Shown here: positions 53,953 to 63,737 of the stretch, one piece after another
Numbering within the stretch: the stretch's first letter is position 1
How the letters are laid out: each line of letters begins with the position of its first letter
Translations under genes and position numbers: made by a program
Notes under the pieces: generated by a model
What the model was told of the DNA's origin: nothing
Database searches by the model: none
Seen by the model: the letters and a program-made list of their open reading frames with translations, nothing else
NCBI GenBank assembly: GCA_963662175.1
Contig: OY759224.1
Span: 27,599,489 to 27,663,488, forward strand
Origin: Aradus depressus
Lineage: Eukaryota > Arthropoda > Insecta > Hemiptera > Aradidae
DNA length: 64,000 bases
Direction: 5' to 3'

Positions 53953-55000
53953 AAAAACTCACATAAACTTTGAAAACTTAATGTACATTGTTATACAAAA
54001 TTAGTTATTTTTTTTGTTTTTTACCTTTCAAATATTGTTTGAAAGGCATTTTCGTTGCTGCTCAACATATTGTGATACAATTTCTACAGATTTTCTTCGT
54101 GACCTATTTTTTTTAAGTCCTCCACGTCACCATCGCATTCGCAGTCATCTTTACCGATTATTTCCTCGTCCGTAAAAAATTCGTTTTCGAGTCCTTCGTC
54201 ACTTGCCAGCTATTATACGCTGAAAGAGAGAAAAAAAAATTCTTCTCCACGGGATAGGCCGGTTAAGAGGGGTTCTACTGTAATTGATTTTATTATTTAT
54301 TAATAATCTTAGTATGTGTAAATTGTTTACATCGCTCTTCCTCTAAAGTCTTTTCCTCTTTTGTCAATTTAACTTAAAATAATTCGGTGTCTCACTCAGT
54401 ATTCTGAATGCCCATATAAAAATTCGTGTCTATACATTCGTTTCATCGGTAATTATTAGGATTTTTTAGGTAAGCCCCCTCTGATCCCCCCCCCCTCCCC
54501 TCCCCCTGAAAAAACCTGTTAATTTGTTTATCTTCCTCTTCTTTCTATTTTTTTTTTAATTTATTTTTTTTTAAAGCTTACCTTCTTGTAAATTAATTGG
54601 ACTGCGTATTTACAAAACGTTTATTCTAACAAATGTTTATTTTGTCCTTTGACAGTGGGGCACCCAACTCTTCGAGTGTTTGTCCACTCTTCGGGTCCTT
54701 TAACGTAGCCAGTACAAAAAAAAAAATTTAATTAATATGTTAATTTGTGTGAGGGCCTCTGCCTTAACAGGATTCAAAATAGTGTTTATGGTTTAACTGA
54801 TCAATTAGAAAAAAAAAAAAAAAATCTTCAATGGAATTGTTATTAGAGAGGGTGAGAGATTATCAGGCGTCCATTAGGCAAAGCAAAAGCGAATAACAAA
54901 CAGTTTTGTGCAAAAATGTTTTTGTTTGTTGTTGGGTTTTTGTTCAGAAAACAAACAAACATCACAATTCACCTAATTACTATAAAACATTTTTTACTTT
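53953..55000. other. No gene; T140 trace near 54420-54510
   Basis: TTCGTGTCTATACATTCGTT, TCATCGGTAATTATTAGGAT and CTCTGATCCCCCCCCCCTCC form a reverse T140 unit with a short C-tract. The other sequence is AT-rich with no motif. Confidence 0.4.
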
Positions 55001-55002
55001 CC

Positions 55003-55096
55003 CAGATATACGAAGTATAGAGGAAGTTATATAATTGGTCAAAAATTCGATGCAGAATTTCAGTGGAATTTCCTTTTTTCTGACCTCAAGTTTCCA
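55003..55096 (+). repeat. T140 left terminus, interrupted
   Basis: TTACTTTCCCAGATATACGA through TCTGACCTCAAGTTTCCAAA. Its continuation (GTCTGTAGGCCTGTGTGTGT) is found at about 55780, so 55097-55770 was inserted. Confidence 0.65.
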
Positions 55097-55775
55097 AATC
55101 TATATAATAAAAATGAATGGCTAAATTTGCTAAGCGCAAAACTCGAGAACGGCTGGACCAATTTGGTTAATTTTTTTTTTCAAATATTTGTTGAAGTCCG
55201 AGGAAGGTTCTTATGAAGAGAGTTCCTAGCTGTCAACTGGAGGGGGGGGGGGGGGGGGGGTTGTAAGGGGAGCCTAAGCATAAAAATTGCTCTATCGCAT
55301 TAACGGATGGACGGATTATTATGAAATTTCACATGTAGTATTCTTAGAAGGCAAGTTGAAAAATACGCTATGTGACATACTAACTCATTAAAGGTAATCG
55401 GATTCTCATGAAATTTCACATGTAGTAGTAGTAACTACGTACTAGCTGTGGTGCCCAGCGTTCCTAACTACGTACTAGCTGTGGGGTCCGCCGTTGCAAG
55501 GTTCATACTAGCTGTGGTCACAAGCGTTCTTAAGTACGCACTGGCTAGGACATCCAGCGATGCTAAGTATTCACTAGTTATGGTTTCCGCCGTTGAATGG
55601 TGCGTACTAGCTGTTGGGCCCACGGGTCCTAAAAACTTACTAGCTGGGGTGTCTGACGTTGAAGGACTATAAGCCTTATTCCGTATGAATAATTGAAGAT
55701 TATAACATCATGAATGTACTGTTGAAGAATTGAATAGGATTCGAACGAGAGATATTACTGCTAGTATGAAAATAA
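55097..55775 (+). mobile_element. Inserted element with AACTCGAGAACGGCTGGACC motif and minisatellite
   Basis: It starts ATATAATAAAAATGAATGGC and CGCAAAACTCGAGAACGGCT, followed by GGTTCTTATGAAGAGAG, a G-run at 55244-55260, two ATGAAATTTCACATGTAGTA segments and the 33-bp minisatellite. Sequences of this kind recur widely in arthropod genomes and resemble non-autonomous Helitron-like elements, but I cannot define its ends. Confidence 0.4.
55432..55672 (+). repeat. 33-bp minisatellite, seven units in exact phase
   Basis: The ACTAGCTGTGG-type core recurs at 55441, 55474, 55507, 55540, 55573, 55606 and 55639, always 33 bp apart. The units are much diverged. One plus-strand frame is open across all units and gives an 11-residue repeat with a shared LAV/LAx core (for example YVLAVGSAVARFILAVV). 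Whether it is translated is unknown; it could equally be an old non-coding tandem array. Confidence 0.75.
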
Positions 55776-56275
55776 AATTGTCTGTAGGCCTGTGTGTGTG
55801 AGAACTTGATAACTCCCGATAAAATGAATGTATCGACACAAAATTTTATATGTGAATCCAGAACCTTCCAGCGAGGCGACATATTGTTTTTCAGTCAAAT
55901 CGATCGAAGGGAAGAGAGCAATTAGGGGGGAGGGCTTAACATAAAAACTCGATAACTGCCGATAGAATGACTGTATCGATGCGAAATTTTATATGTGTGA
56001 CCAAACCTCTATAAGGGCAACAGTTAACAATTTTTCAGCGATAAGGGCCGAAGGGAAGTTAAGGTTCAGTGAGGGGGGTACAATACAAAAACTTCAATAA
56101 CTGTCGATATAATTAATTAATCGACAAAAAATTTAGTATGAGGATTTAGGAGCCCCTATGTAAGGCAACCGTTGAACATTACCGCAAACGATCGACTGTT
56201 TGAAGGGGGAGCGAAAAGTTAATTGATTAATTCGTTCAGGAGAAGTACATTGCCGGTGATCCACCGCGAATTTTT
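55776..56275 (+). repeat. T140 copy, three units
   Basis: GATAACTCCCGATAAAATGA, ACTGCCGATAGAATGACTGT and ACTGTCGATATAATTAATTA mark three units about 140-150 bp apart. They are followed by GAGCCCCTATGTAAGGCAAC and GAAGTACATTGCCGGTGATC. Confidence 0.7.
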
Positions 56276-56487
56276 GATGTCTAAACACCTTAGCTCTCGG
56301 TAGGGGCTATGTCAGAGTCTTGTTGATGTGCATGATGTCGGACGGTTGCGCGCGCAGCTTCTTTATCTACATGTTAAGAAACTTTTAGGTTAAGATGCTT
56401 CGATAGCTTAAATTTGTCACAATAAATAAAATTCGTAGTAAAAGAAAGTAATATAGCAGTGTAAATCTAAAATATCATATATAATAT

Positions 56488-56836
56488 GGTTAGGTTAGGT
56501 TTTATGACTCATGCCCGGGCTTTAACAACGAGGTCATATCGCCTACTACCAGAGCGCTCTTTCGTCACTCTGGTGGACATGAGCCCGACTCTACTGTGGG
56601 AGTCCTAAATTTTGCCTACCCTAAATTTTTATTCATCTAGGTTAGGGGTCTTTAACGAGTACCTGACATCGTACAGGCTCGGGACCATCGTTTAACGTCC
56701 CATCAGAAGGACGGCGTGCTTAAGTTTATTTTACCTTCCAGATAAAGTAAACTAAGGGCCTCGGTCGGGTTACGAACCCACGACCTTGAGCTCAGAAGTC
56801 AAGCACGCATACCACTGAGCTACCGGCGCCCTCTAT
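56488..56836 (-). mobile_element. Full-length SINE
   Basis: Reverse copy from GGTTAGGTTAGGTTTTATGA to GAGCTACCGGCGCCCTC. Box A is intact; box B reads GGGTTACGAACCC on the plus strand, one change from the ideal. The target duplication is unclear because both flanks are AT repeats. Confidence 0.9.
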
Positions 56837-57009
56837 ATTATTACATGATAGGATATAATATTGTAATTAATATATAATAATAACTGCTGAAAATATCGAT
56901 CAATAAATAATATATTTGTCATATTGTCACAACAAATGATATGTTTTTACCTATTTCAGGAGATACCGACCAGCTTATTTCATTTTTAAATGGCAAATAT
57001 AACCTACAA

Positions 57010-58522
57010 ATGAATACGAATCGAAGCATTTCAACAACAAATTCGAAGACGCTGTATTCTCGCGGTATTTAGAGACACTACTATCACAGTTGTATATATT
57101 TTATTTTAGCTATCACAAACCTATAATTTCATATATACAACATCCATACAACAAAACATCCAAAAACAACTTAGACCCCACAATTCTAAAAGCCAACACA
57201 ATAGAAATGATTAACACTCTTTACGATAAATGTCACCAACTCTTCACAGATGCTTCAAAAACACCAGAGGGGACGGGGATAGGTATCTTCGATCCCCAAA
57301 TAGACACTAACCTAACAGAAAAAATCTCACCACATCATAAACATCTGTACCTCTGAACTGATTGCTATCCAAAAGGCCATAGACTACTCTAAAAGTATTA
57401 AATTTTCAGAAGAGATAGTTATATTGACCGACTCTAAATCCGCCTGCCAACTACTACGCAACTTTCACCTCAAAACTCGCAGCAACTACATACTCTCCAC
57501 AATAGCTACATCCATTTACCAGTCAGATAAGAACTATTACATTCAATGGATTCCTGGACACATCAATTTGACTGACAACGACAGAGCTGACCACCTAGCC
57601 AAGCGAGGAACGGCAAAGGACACAGTGACACTCAGAATCGACTTGACCTTAGAAGACACCCTTTCCATCTTACAACACCAGACACTCACGGAATGGCAAA
57701 CCAACTATACTGACATATCCCAAACCAAAGGACAATACCACTACAGAGTACAGAAGACAATAACGACAAAGCCATGGTTCCATCCACACAGTAAGACACT
57801 GACGACTAAACAAATGGACTTGAAAAATAAAATAAAACTTGTTTATTTAATATATTGTCTAATTTCACTAACTATATATACATGGGAGTACTTTCGGTAT
57901 TTCTACCATCCTCAGCCAAAAGCATTAGAGATAAGACTAAGTTAATTTTCAGAATGTCCCAGAATGACATTCTGAAAATTAACTTAGTCTTATCTCTTAT
58001 GCTTTTGGCTGAGGATGGTAGAAATACCGAAAGTACTCCCATGTATATATAGTTAGTGAAATTATACAATATATTAAATAAACAAGTTTTATTTTATTTT
58101 TCAAGTCCATTTGAATTATTTCACAATATCTCTGCAATAATGTCAGTTTTCATTGACTAAACAAATCATATACTTGACACGACTGAGGACCGGACATGCC
58201 AGAACAAACAAATACTTACATCTAATCAAAATAAAACCATCCCCCAACTGTGAACACTGCAATGAGACTGAGGACGTAATCCACATTTTCACTAACTGCA
58301 AAAAATACGACAAGCAGAGACAATATGAGACACTACTATCCAACGAAAACCCATTTCTTCAAACAATAGCTAACATTAATAACATAGAAAACGTTAACAA
58401 ACTCATTAAATTTATTACCAAATCAAAAATAGAATTGTAATAAGATCAATAGACCACTACATACTCGCTCCGGCTTTATAGGACTACAATTAGTCTTACG
58501 GCATAAAAAAAAAAAAAAAAAT
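57010..58522 (+). pseudogene. LINE RNase H and C-terminal knuckle, split by a palindromic insertion
   Basis: The frame reads KCHQLFTDASKTPEGTGIGI (first RNase H Asp) around 57225-57285 and ends early in a frameshift near 57350. It continues with VILTDSKSACQLLRNF from 57420 and YIQWIPGHINLTDNDRADHL at 57538-57600, with the catalytic Asp residues. After the insertion it resumes as TKQIIYLTRLRTGHARTNKY and CEHCNETEDVIHIFTNC, a Cys-X2-Cys...His-X4-Cys knuckle, ending at the stop near 58440. A poly(A) of about 16 A lies at 58507-58522. RNase H would remove template RNA during reverse transcription. Frameshift, insertion and 5' truncation inactivate it. Confidence 0.88.
57804..58166. mobile_element. 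Palindromic insertion with tail and 12-bp target duplication
   Basis: GACTAAACAAAT occurs at 57804-57815 and 58155-58166. Removing one copy plus the DNA between restores the RNase H reading frame exactly. Inside, 57811-58113 is an inverted repeat with arms of about 148 bp, a 7-nt spacer (CCAGAAT) and about one mismatch per 100 bp. A single-copy tail of 41 nt (58114-58154) follows on the right. Each arm holds CTGAGGA, stem GGTA-GAAA-TACC and GAAAG (plus at 58009-58033, minus at 57891-57915). The layout equals that of 34640-35094. Part of the left duplication overlaps the arm by microhomology. Confidence 0.82.
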
Positions 58523-58529
58523 GAAGAAC

Positions 58530-59355
58530 TACTTTTCTTATTGTAACAGTATATACAAACAGTATATACAAATTTTGATCAAAATCAGTTCACGACAGCA
58601 AGTTTTTGAAACTAAAGCAGATGTTTACACATCAATTCTCGTGTGAATAGCGTCACTCACACATTACCTTTTTTTTTTCATGTTTTAGAATCTGGTGGTC
58701 GCAAAAAAACATGAAATTTCTTTTGAAAACTCCGCATCGAATTTTTGACCAATTAAATAATTTCTATACTTCGTACAGGTGGGGAAGAAAAAAAAAAGGG
58801 AAAAACGAGTAAGGGAATTTGGGAATTGCACACGTGGAGAGTTCCCCAGAGGGGAGGGGACCTGCTGTTTTTTTTATAATTTAATCCCCTCTCCGTCCTG
58901 AATCTTCCCCTAACTCCGGTGCCATTGTGTTTGTTCAATATCTCCTCATATCGGCCTCAGGGCAGGCCCCACAAATTACACCCTACCCTTATACCCTGTC
59001 TAATCACGTCATCCTTTTGTGTCCCGCACAACAATTACTTCTTCCTACTCTCTCTTTCTCTTGAAGGGTCATTTGTTTTATTTATTAGCATTTTTTTTTT
59101 ATTTTTGTAATTTTTGGCAAAGAAAATTTTTAGAGGGAGGTTTTTTATAGGACAAATTGTATATTAACATTGTTAATAAAGGATTTTTTTATACTTTCTT
59201 TGTCAATTTTCCTTATTATACTTTCGAAGTACCTACCTATTGTAATCGTGCGAAAATCCGAGATCGAGTTTTCCACACTAACTTAGAAATAGACGTAGAG
59301 GAGACCGGGGATGTGCATGTTATTTTTATTTTTCTAATTTTTTAAGTGATAGATT
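58530..59355. other. No gene; T140 end at 58680-58790
   Basis: CATGAAATTTCTTTTGAAAA, CCGCATCGAATTTTTGACC and TATACTTCGTACAGGTGGGG form a T140 inverted end. The rest includes pyrimidine-rich sequence at 58880-59060 without a supported frame. Confidence 0.45.
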
Positions 59356-59361
59356 AGTTAG

Positions 59362-59452
59362 TTATTGTGACTAATGCCTGGACTTTTAACTACGACGCCA
59401 TATCGCCTACTATCAGAACGCGCTTTCGTTGCTTTAGTGAACATGAGTCCGA
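59362..59452 (-). repeat. SINE fragment, diverged
   Basis: GTTATTGTGACTAATGCCTG, CATATCGCCTACTATCAGAA and GTGAACATGAGTCCGATGA are reverse SINE blocks. It is one of the oldest copies by divergence. Confidence 0.7.
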
Positions 59453-59459
59453 TGAGGCG

Positions 59460-59910
59460 CCTATTGATTTTCAACCAAATCGGTAAATTGGTTTATGACC
59501 ATAAGTAAATTTGATGTGATACAATTTTTAAAAAAATAAAATAAAATGAATAAATAAAAAGTATATATATACATATATATATCGATAAAAAAATAATTCT
59601 ATGCACAAAACAATATAATATATAAAAAAACAAAGTGAACGTATTGAATTTAAATAATAATAATAATAATAATAACAACAAGGAAGGTAAACAATTTTTT
59701 TTCTTTATTTCTTAAATTCTTTATTTATTTTGAATATTTACAATCGCTATAAACCATAAGTAAATTTGATGAATGATACATTAAAAAAAAATAAAAGAAT
59801 GGTAAATAAAATTTAAAATATATATATATATATGAAAATATAACATAAACATATGGTTATGTAAAAAATGATAGGAAAGAAATTTATATATATATATATA
59901 ATATATATTA
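59460..59910. other. AT-rich simple sequence, imperfect tandem
   Basis: ACCATAAGTAAATTTGATG occurs at about 59499 and again at 59752, each followed by a run of A and a TATATATA tract, so the segment looks like a diverged duplication of about 250 bp. (TAA)n lies at 59653-59675. No gene. Confidence 0.5.
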
Positions 59911-60279
59911 TATTATAAGAGAAGGGAGGGCGCCGGTAGCTCAGTGGTATGCGTGCTTGACTTCTGTGCTCAAGGTCGTGGGTTCGTAGCCCGACCGAGG
60001 CCCTTAGTTTATTTTATCTGGGAGGTAAAATAAACTTAAGCACGCCGTCCTTCGGATGGGACGTTAAGCGATGGTCCCGAGCCTGTATGATGTCAGGTAC
60101 TCGTTAAAGACCCCTACCCTAGATGAATAAAAATTTAGGATAGGCAAAATTTAGGACTCCCACAGTAGAGTCGGGCTCATGTCCACCAGAGTGACGAAAG
60201 AGCTCTCTGGTAGTAGGCGATATGACCTTGTAGTTAAAGCCCGGGCATGAGTCATAAAACCTAACCTATTATAAGAGAA
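59911..60279 (+). mobile_element. Full-length SINE with 13-bp target duplication
   Basis: The body is 59924-60266 (343 bp), with head GGGAGGGCGCCGGTAGCTCA, box B GGGTTCGTAGCCC and tail AAACCTAACC. TATTATAAGAGAA flanks it at 59911-59923 and 60267-60279. Confidence 0.92.
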
Positions 60280-60458
60280 TAATAATGGTCTATAACTAAA
60301 TAATATAATATATACAAAAGAAAGAGAAAAAATTAAATTTAAGTAATAATAAACATACATATATATACCTACATAATATGTATATGCTCCCTCCAAAACT
60401 ACCAATATTCCCAATGAGATAACCTCTAATTTTAGAGAATATTAATCTATCGACATCT

Positions 60459-60800
60459 TTTTTTATTTATTTATTTACATATTCACAACGACAACATTTG
60501 TCACTAGTGATCGTGATGATGTGCTGTGGCAAGTGTGTCGCTGTACTGCTGAGGTACGTGACCGAAGAGGAGTCCAGGCTAGTCCTGGAGCAGGTCCCTC
60601 TGCCATGCCCGCTTTAGACGTCTTGGTGGATTTGTGGGGAGAGTGTTCGTGAATAATTGGAGAATAAGTGGATTGGCGTGATGATGGAGTTTGTCGTGAA
60701 AATTTTGATATCGTGTCTTGATAACAGAAGGTATAAATGGGATGTTGAGTAGAGAATATAAGTACACTCTTTCTTGCGTAATGTCCGGGCAAGCACATAG
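60459..60800 (-). pseudogene. LINE reverse transcriptase extreme C-terminus with poly(A)
   Basis: A minus frame contains LLNIPFIPSVIKTRYQNFHD and NPPRRLKRAWQRDLLQD before the stop at about 60579. NPPRRLKR-x-W-x-RDLL is the shared end of the jockey-like elements at 22451 and 53373. The 3' UTR continues to an A-rich end, read as TTTTTTTATTTATTTATTTA at 60459-60478. Confidence 0.8.
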
Positions 60801-61480
60801 ATAGAATTCCAGCTTGATTTAATTATAAGTAATTATTTCACTGTTTCAAATTGTTAATTGAATCAAATCAATTTTAAGCAATGCCTTGCACAAAAGTACT
60901 TCAAATTGAATTTACTTCCATCTGGACTTTTCTCAGAAAATAACCATCTCCAAGACTCCTTCTTAACGCGGTAACACTATCGAACTACGGGAAAATTAAC
61001 TTTTCTGAAGTTTTTCGAGACATTCGCACTTGCCTGCAATAGTTTTCATAAAATATAAATAGAGATATGAGGAAGGGGGAGAAAGAAGCCCTCTGACTTG
61101 AGGGAGATAGTGGAGGATGTTGCCAACAGAGAGCACTCTATGAGGGGACAGCAGACAGCAGACAGCAGACATGTTGAAGACAGTAGCTCTTCTCCTCCTC
61201 TCTCTACGTCAGGTAACAACACTCATAATAATAATAATTTATTTCCGTTAAACCAATACATGGTAATAGGATACGTCAAATACATTATGATAGCTTATAA
61301 ATTAGATTTATAACTACTTGAGTCTAACACATCTATGATTAATAGTAACAAAAAAAACAGTAAAAAAAGTAAAATTAAATTAATAAAAACTGTACATATA
61401 AATTAAAAATATACGAGTATAAAAAAAAAAAATAATAAAAAAATATAAAAAAATAATAATAATACAAGATACGTTCATAA
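60801..61480. other. No gene recognised
   Basis: A CAGCAGACA tandem (three units) lies at 61149-61170. A 71-codon frame at 61098-61313 has no motif. AT-rich afterwards. Confidence 0.35.
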
Positions 61481-61890
61481 TAAGTAGACACATTTTTCAA
61501 TTTAATAAAAATTAAGATAGGTAACTATTTTTCAAAGAAAACTCTTCGGAAGTGTCTTTATCCCCCAACGATGTTTCGGGACGTTCTTACGTCCCATCAT
61601 CAGGTCCCAATGTGGCGAGATATAGAAAAGAAAGAAAACAATGTAACTATAACAATATATGAAAAATAATATATATATAATTAGTCAATTATAAATGAAT
61701 GTATGAAAATGTCTAAAATAAAAAAAATATATATAAATGAATAAATAAAACAATAAGGTACATTGGACTGACCTTTAAGGTGTGGAGGAACTCTGCCCAA
61801 AATATAAAAATGAAAGCTTTGTATCAAATAATTATTTTGGATATGAAGAACGAATCTTTATTGTGATTATATTATTCTTTTTGACAGTGA
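61480..61890 (-). repeat. Repeat B (Penelope-like terminal repeat), copy 3, with best hammerhead-like core
   Basis: Minus-strand copy of the 52290 repeat. The core at 61573-61603 reads CTGATGA, T, stem II GGGACGT-AAGA-ACGTCCC (7 bp, perfect), GAAAC. Stem III and the cleavage triplet would lie in ATCGTT; stem I is not clearly paired in this monomer. The AATTTTTATTAAATTGAAAA end lies at 61490-61520. Confidence 0.6.
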
Positions 61891-61949
61891 GAATAAAATT
61901 CCGTTTCCGTGTAAAGAGTTTCCTCTAACATGAAAATTTTTAGTTGAAA

Positions 61950-62230
61950 TTAAAATTTTTTTATTGCATCTATTGACTTCAAGAAGTGGGGAAGGGCATT
62001 AAATAAATTAATTCCTTTATGAGTTATATTTTTTTCAAAAAGAGAAGAGCAATGTTTAGTTATTCGAAAGTCTTCTTTCTTCCTGGTATCGTAATCGTGA
62101 CTAGTATTGTTGCGAGGGAAAATATTTCTATTTTTCCTTATAACCATTAATGTTTCAAATATAAACAGCGATGGCAAAGGCAGGATTTTTAGTTGTTTAA
62201 ATATTTCTCTGCAGTTTGTTCTTTGAGTAG
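61950..62230 (-). pseudogene. LINE reverse transcriptase C-terminal fragment (second lineage)
   Basis: On the minus strand, CREIFKQLKILPLPSLFIFE is followed by TLMVIRKNRNIFPRNN and then YDTRKKEDFRI and NALPHFLKSI. The LPLPSLFIFETL ... YDTR ... GINLFNALP series is a recognisable C-terminal end of jockey/CR1-group LINE proteins distinct from the NPPRRLKR type. One frameshift or stop separates the first part from the ORF that starts at 62177. Confidence 0.75.
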
Positions 62231-62686
62231 TCTATCATACTCCCTAAGTAGAGGATGGGCCAACTCCTAACAACCGCCCCCCAAAACTATCAACCCTGCG
62301 AATAGTTGAAAGAATAACGAGTCAGCAGAGGTAAATACAACTGTAAAGGATTGCCTCTCAGTGCATTATACATAAAAACTATTATGTTTTATCCGTTTCA
62401 GGTCATTCAAACACCATGAAAATGGTGTTTTATTTCGTGTCTGTTTGTTTGTTTTTCCATCAAAAAAATGACTGAACATATTTGAGTATGCCAAATCAGG
62501 AGCGGGTTTTAATAAATATCATTCAAAATCACTGACTACTGAGTCAGAAAAGTTTTTTTATGTTTCCTCAGTTAGAATTGATCCAACATGAAAATGTTAC
62601 TGAGTCAATACGAAAGAGATTTACGTTATACTATAATATATATCCTATTATATATATTTGAAAATGAAGAAAATATAATTACACCA
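62231..62686. other. No gene recognised
   Basis: No frame or repeat match, apart from ACCATGAAAATGGTGTTTTA near 62412, which contains a short hairpin. Confidence 0.35.
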
Positions 62687-62688
62687 TA

Positions 62689-63073
62689 TGAGGAGTTTGG
62701 AGCCAGAGCGGACCAACTGGTTGAAACTGAACAGGAAGAAAATGGCAATTGAAAATTGAGTACATTTTGTTTATCTCCATAAATGGGCCCCAAATATTTA
62801 TTTATATTTGAAATTTTAGAATAGTATTGGATGAGTGATCCCTTTTTGTGTTCTATAAAGTTTTTGAAGGCCATATGATCCATTGTGACTTTGAAAATAT
62901 ATGCACAAAATATTTGTGGACTAAACTTAAAGTGCTGCTATCTATCACTGAAGTGAAGAAACTAAGTGATCCACACTGGTTTTGAAAAAAGGGAACCTAT
63001 ACCAACATCAGGATGGTAATAACTCATTTTCAGAAAAATTGTGGGTTGGTCCGCTCTGGCTCCAAACTCCTCA
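62689..63073 (-). mobile_element. 385-bp TA-flanked MITE, copy 2 (inverted)
   Basis: Reverse complement of 2829-3213 with the same length and only a few substitutions. TGAGGAGTTTGGAGCCAGAG ends and TA flanks (62687-62688, 63074-63075) are intact. An 85-codon minus frame across it is incidental. Confidence 0.88.
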
Positions 63074-63154
63074 TATGTAAGTTATATTGGTAGGCTAGTG
63101 CTCTGCACCTAAGGACCTAAGCATCCAATGCTCTTACCCTCCCCCCTAATAGTT

Positions 63155-63350
63155 CTACAATAGGAGTTCTAATGTTTGCCTACTCACGATTTGTTACCTA
63201 GGACGAGTTCCTGACATCGTACAGTCTTGGGACCATCTCTTAACGTCCCATCCGAAGGACAGCGTGCTAAAAGTTTTTTTTTTCACCTCACAGATTAAAA
63301 ACCTAAAGTCCGGATGACCGGATTTCAAACCCCACGATCTTGGTGCCCCT
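63155..63350 (-). repeat. SINE, diverged
   Basis: Reverse blocks CTACAATAGGAGTTCTAATG, TCCTGACATCGTACAGTCTT, CCCATCCGAAGGACAGCGTG and CAAACCCCACGATCTTGGTG (box B side). The tail and box A are lost. Confidence 0.75.
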
Positions 63351-63359
63351 CAATGAAAC

Positions 63360-63735
63360 AGTATTGCCGTAATGCTAAGGGAAATAGCTAAGAATAAGAC
63401 CAAGATGAAGAAATGACTCTTGTTCCTAGAGTAATTGGTAAGGGAGCTAAGAGAGGCAGAGTTGGTATTAAGTTAAGAAATAGTGGTTTGGGAAAGATTA
63501 GCTCGTCTCGCCTCCTGCACCGGACCAAGAAGTGGAGAGAAATGGGTTCTCTACCAGTGTACCAGTACACAGCACATTCTCAGTAGACACATTTGTTATC
63601 CAGCACAGCCTGGAGTCTGCTAACTGTGGAGCTAAACAGAAAATTGGTTAAGGAGAAACACTCCACTTTATGCCAGAAGACCTAAAGACCGTACATGCAC
63701 AACCCATCCCCCCTCTCTAGTTTTACAGCTCCTCC
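63360..63735. other. No gene recognised
   Basis: Mixed-composition sequence. A 60-codon minus frame has no motif. Confidence 0.35.
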
Positions 63736-63737
63736 AG

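Noticed and set aside
55432..55672. CRISPR-like array of 33-bp units
   Set aside because: The units are contiguous and degenerate with no unique spacers; this is a minisatellite.
57855..58069. Nearly identical 65-codon frames on opposite strands
   Set aside because: They arise because the DNA is a palindrome; the same sequence is read from each arm.
60475..60798. 107-codon minus-strand ORF MCLPGHYARKSV
   Set aside because: It overlaps the LINE C-terminus in another frame; the frame ending NPPRRLKRAWQRDLLQD is the real one.
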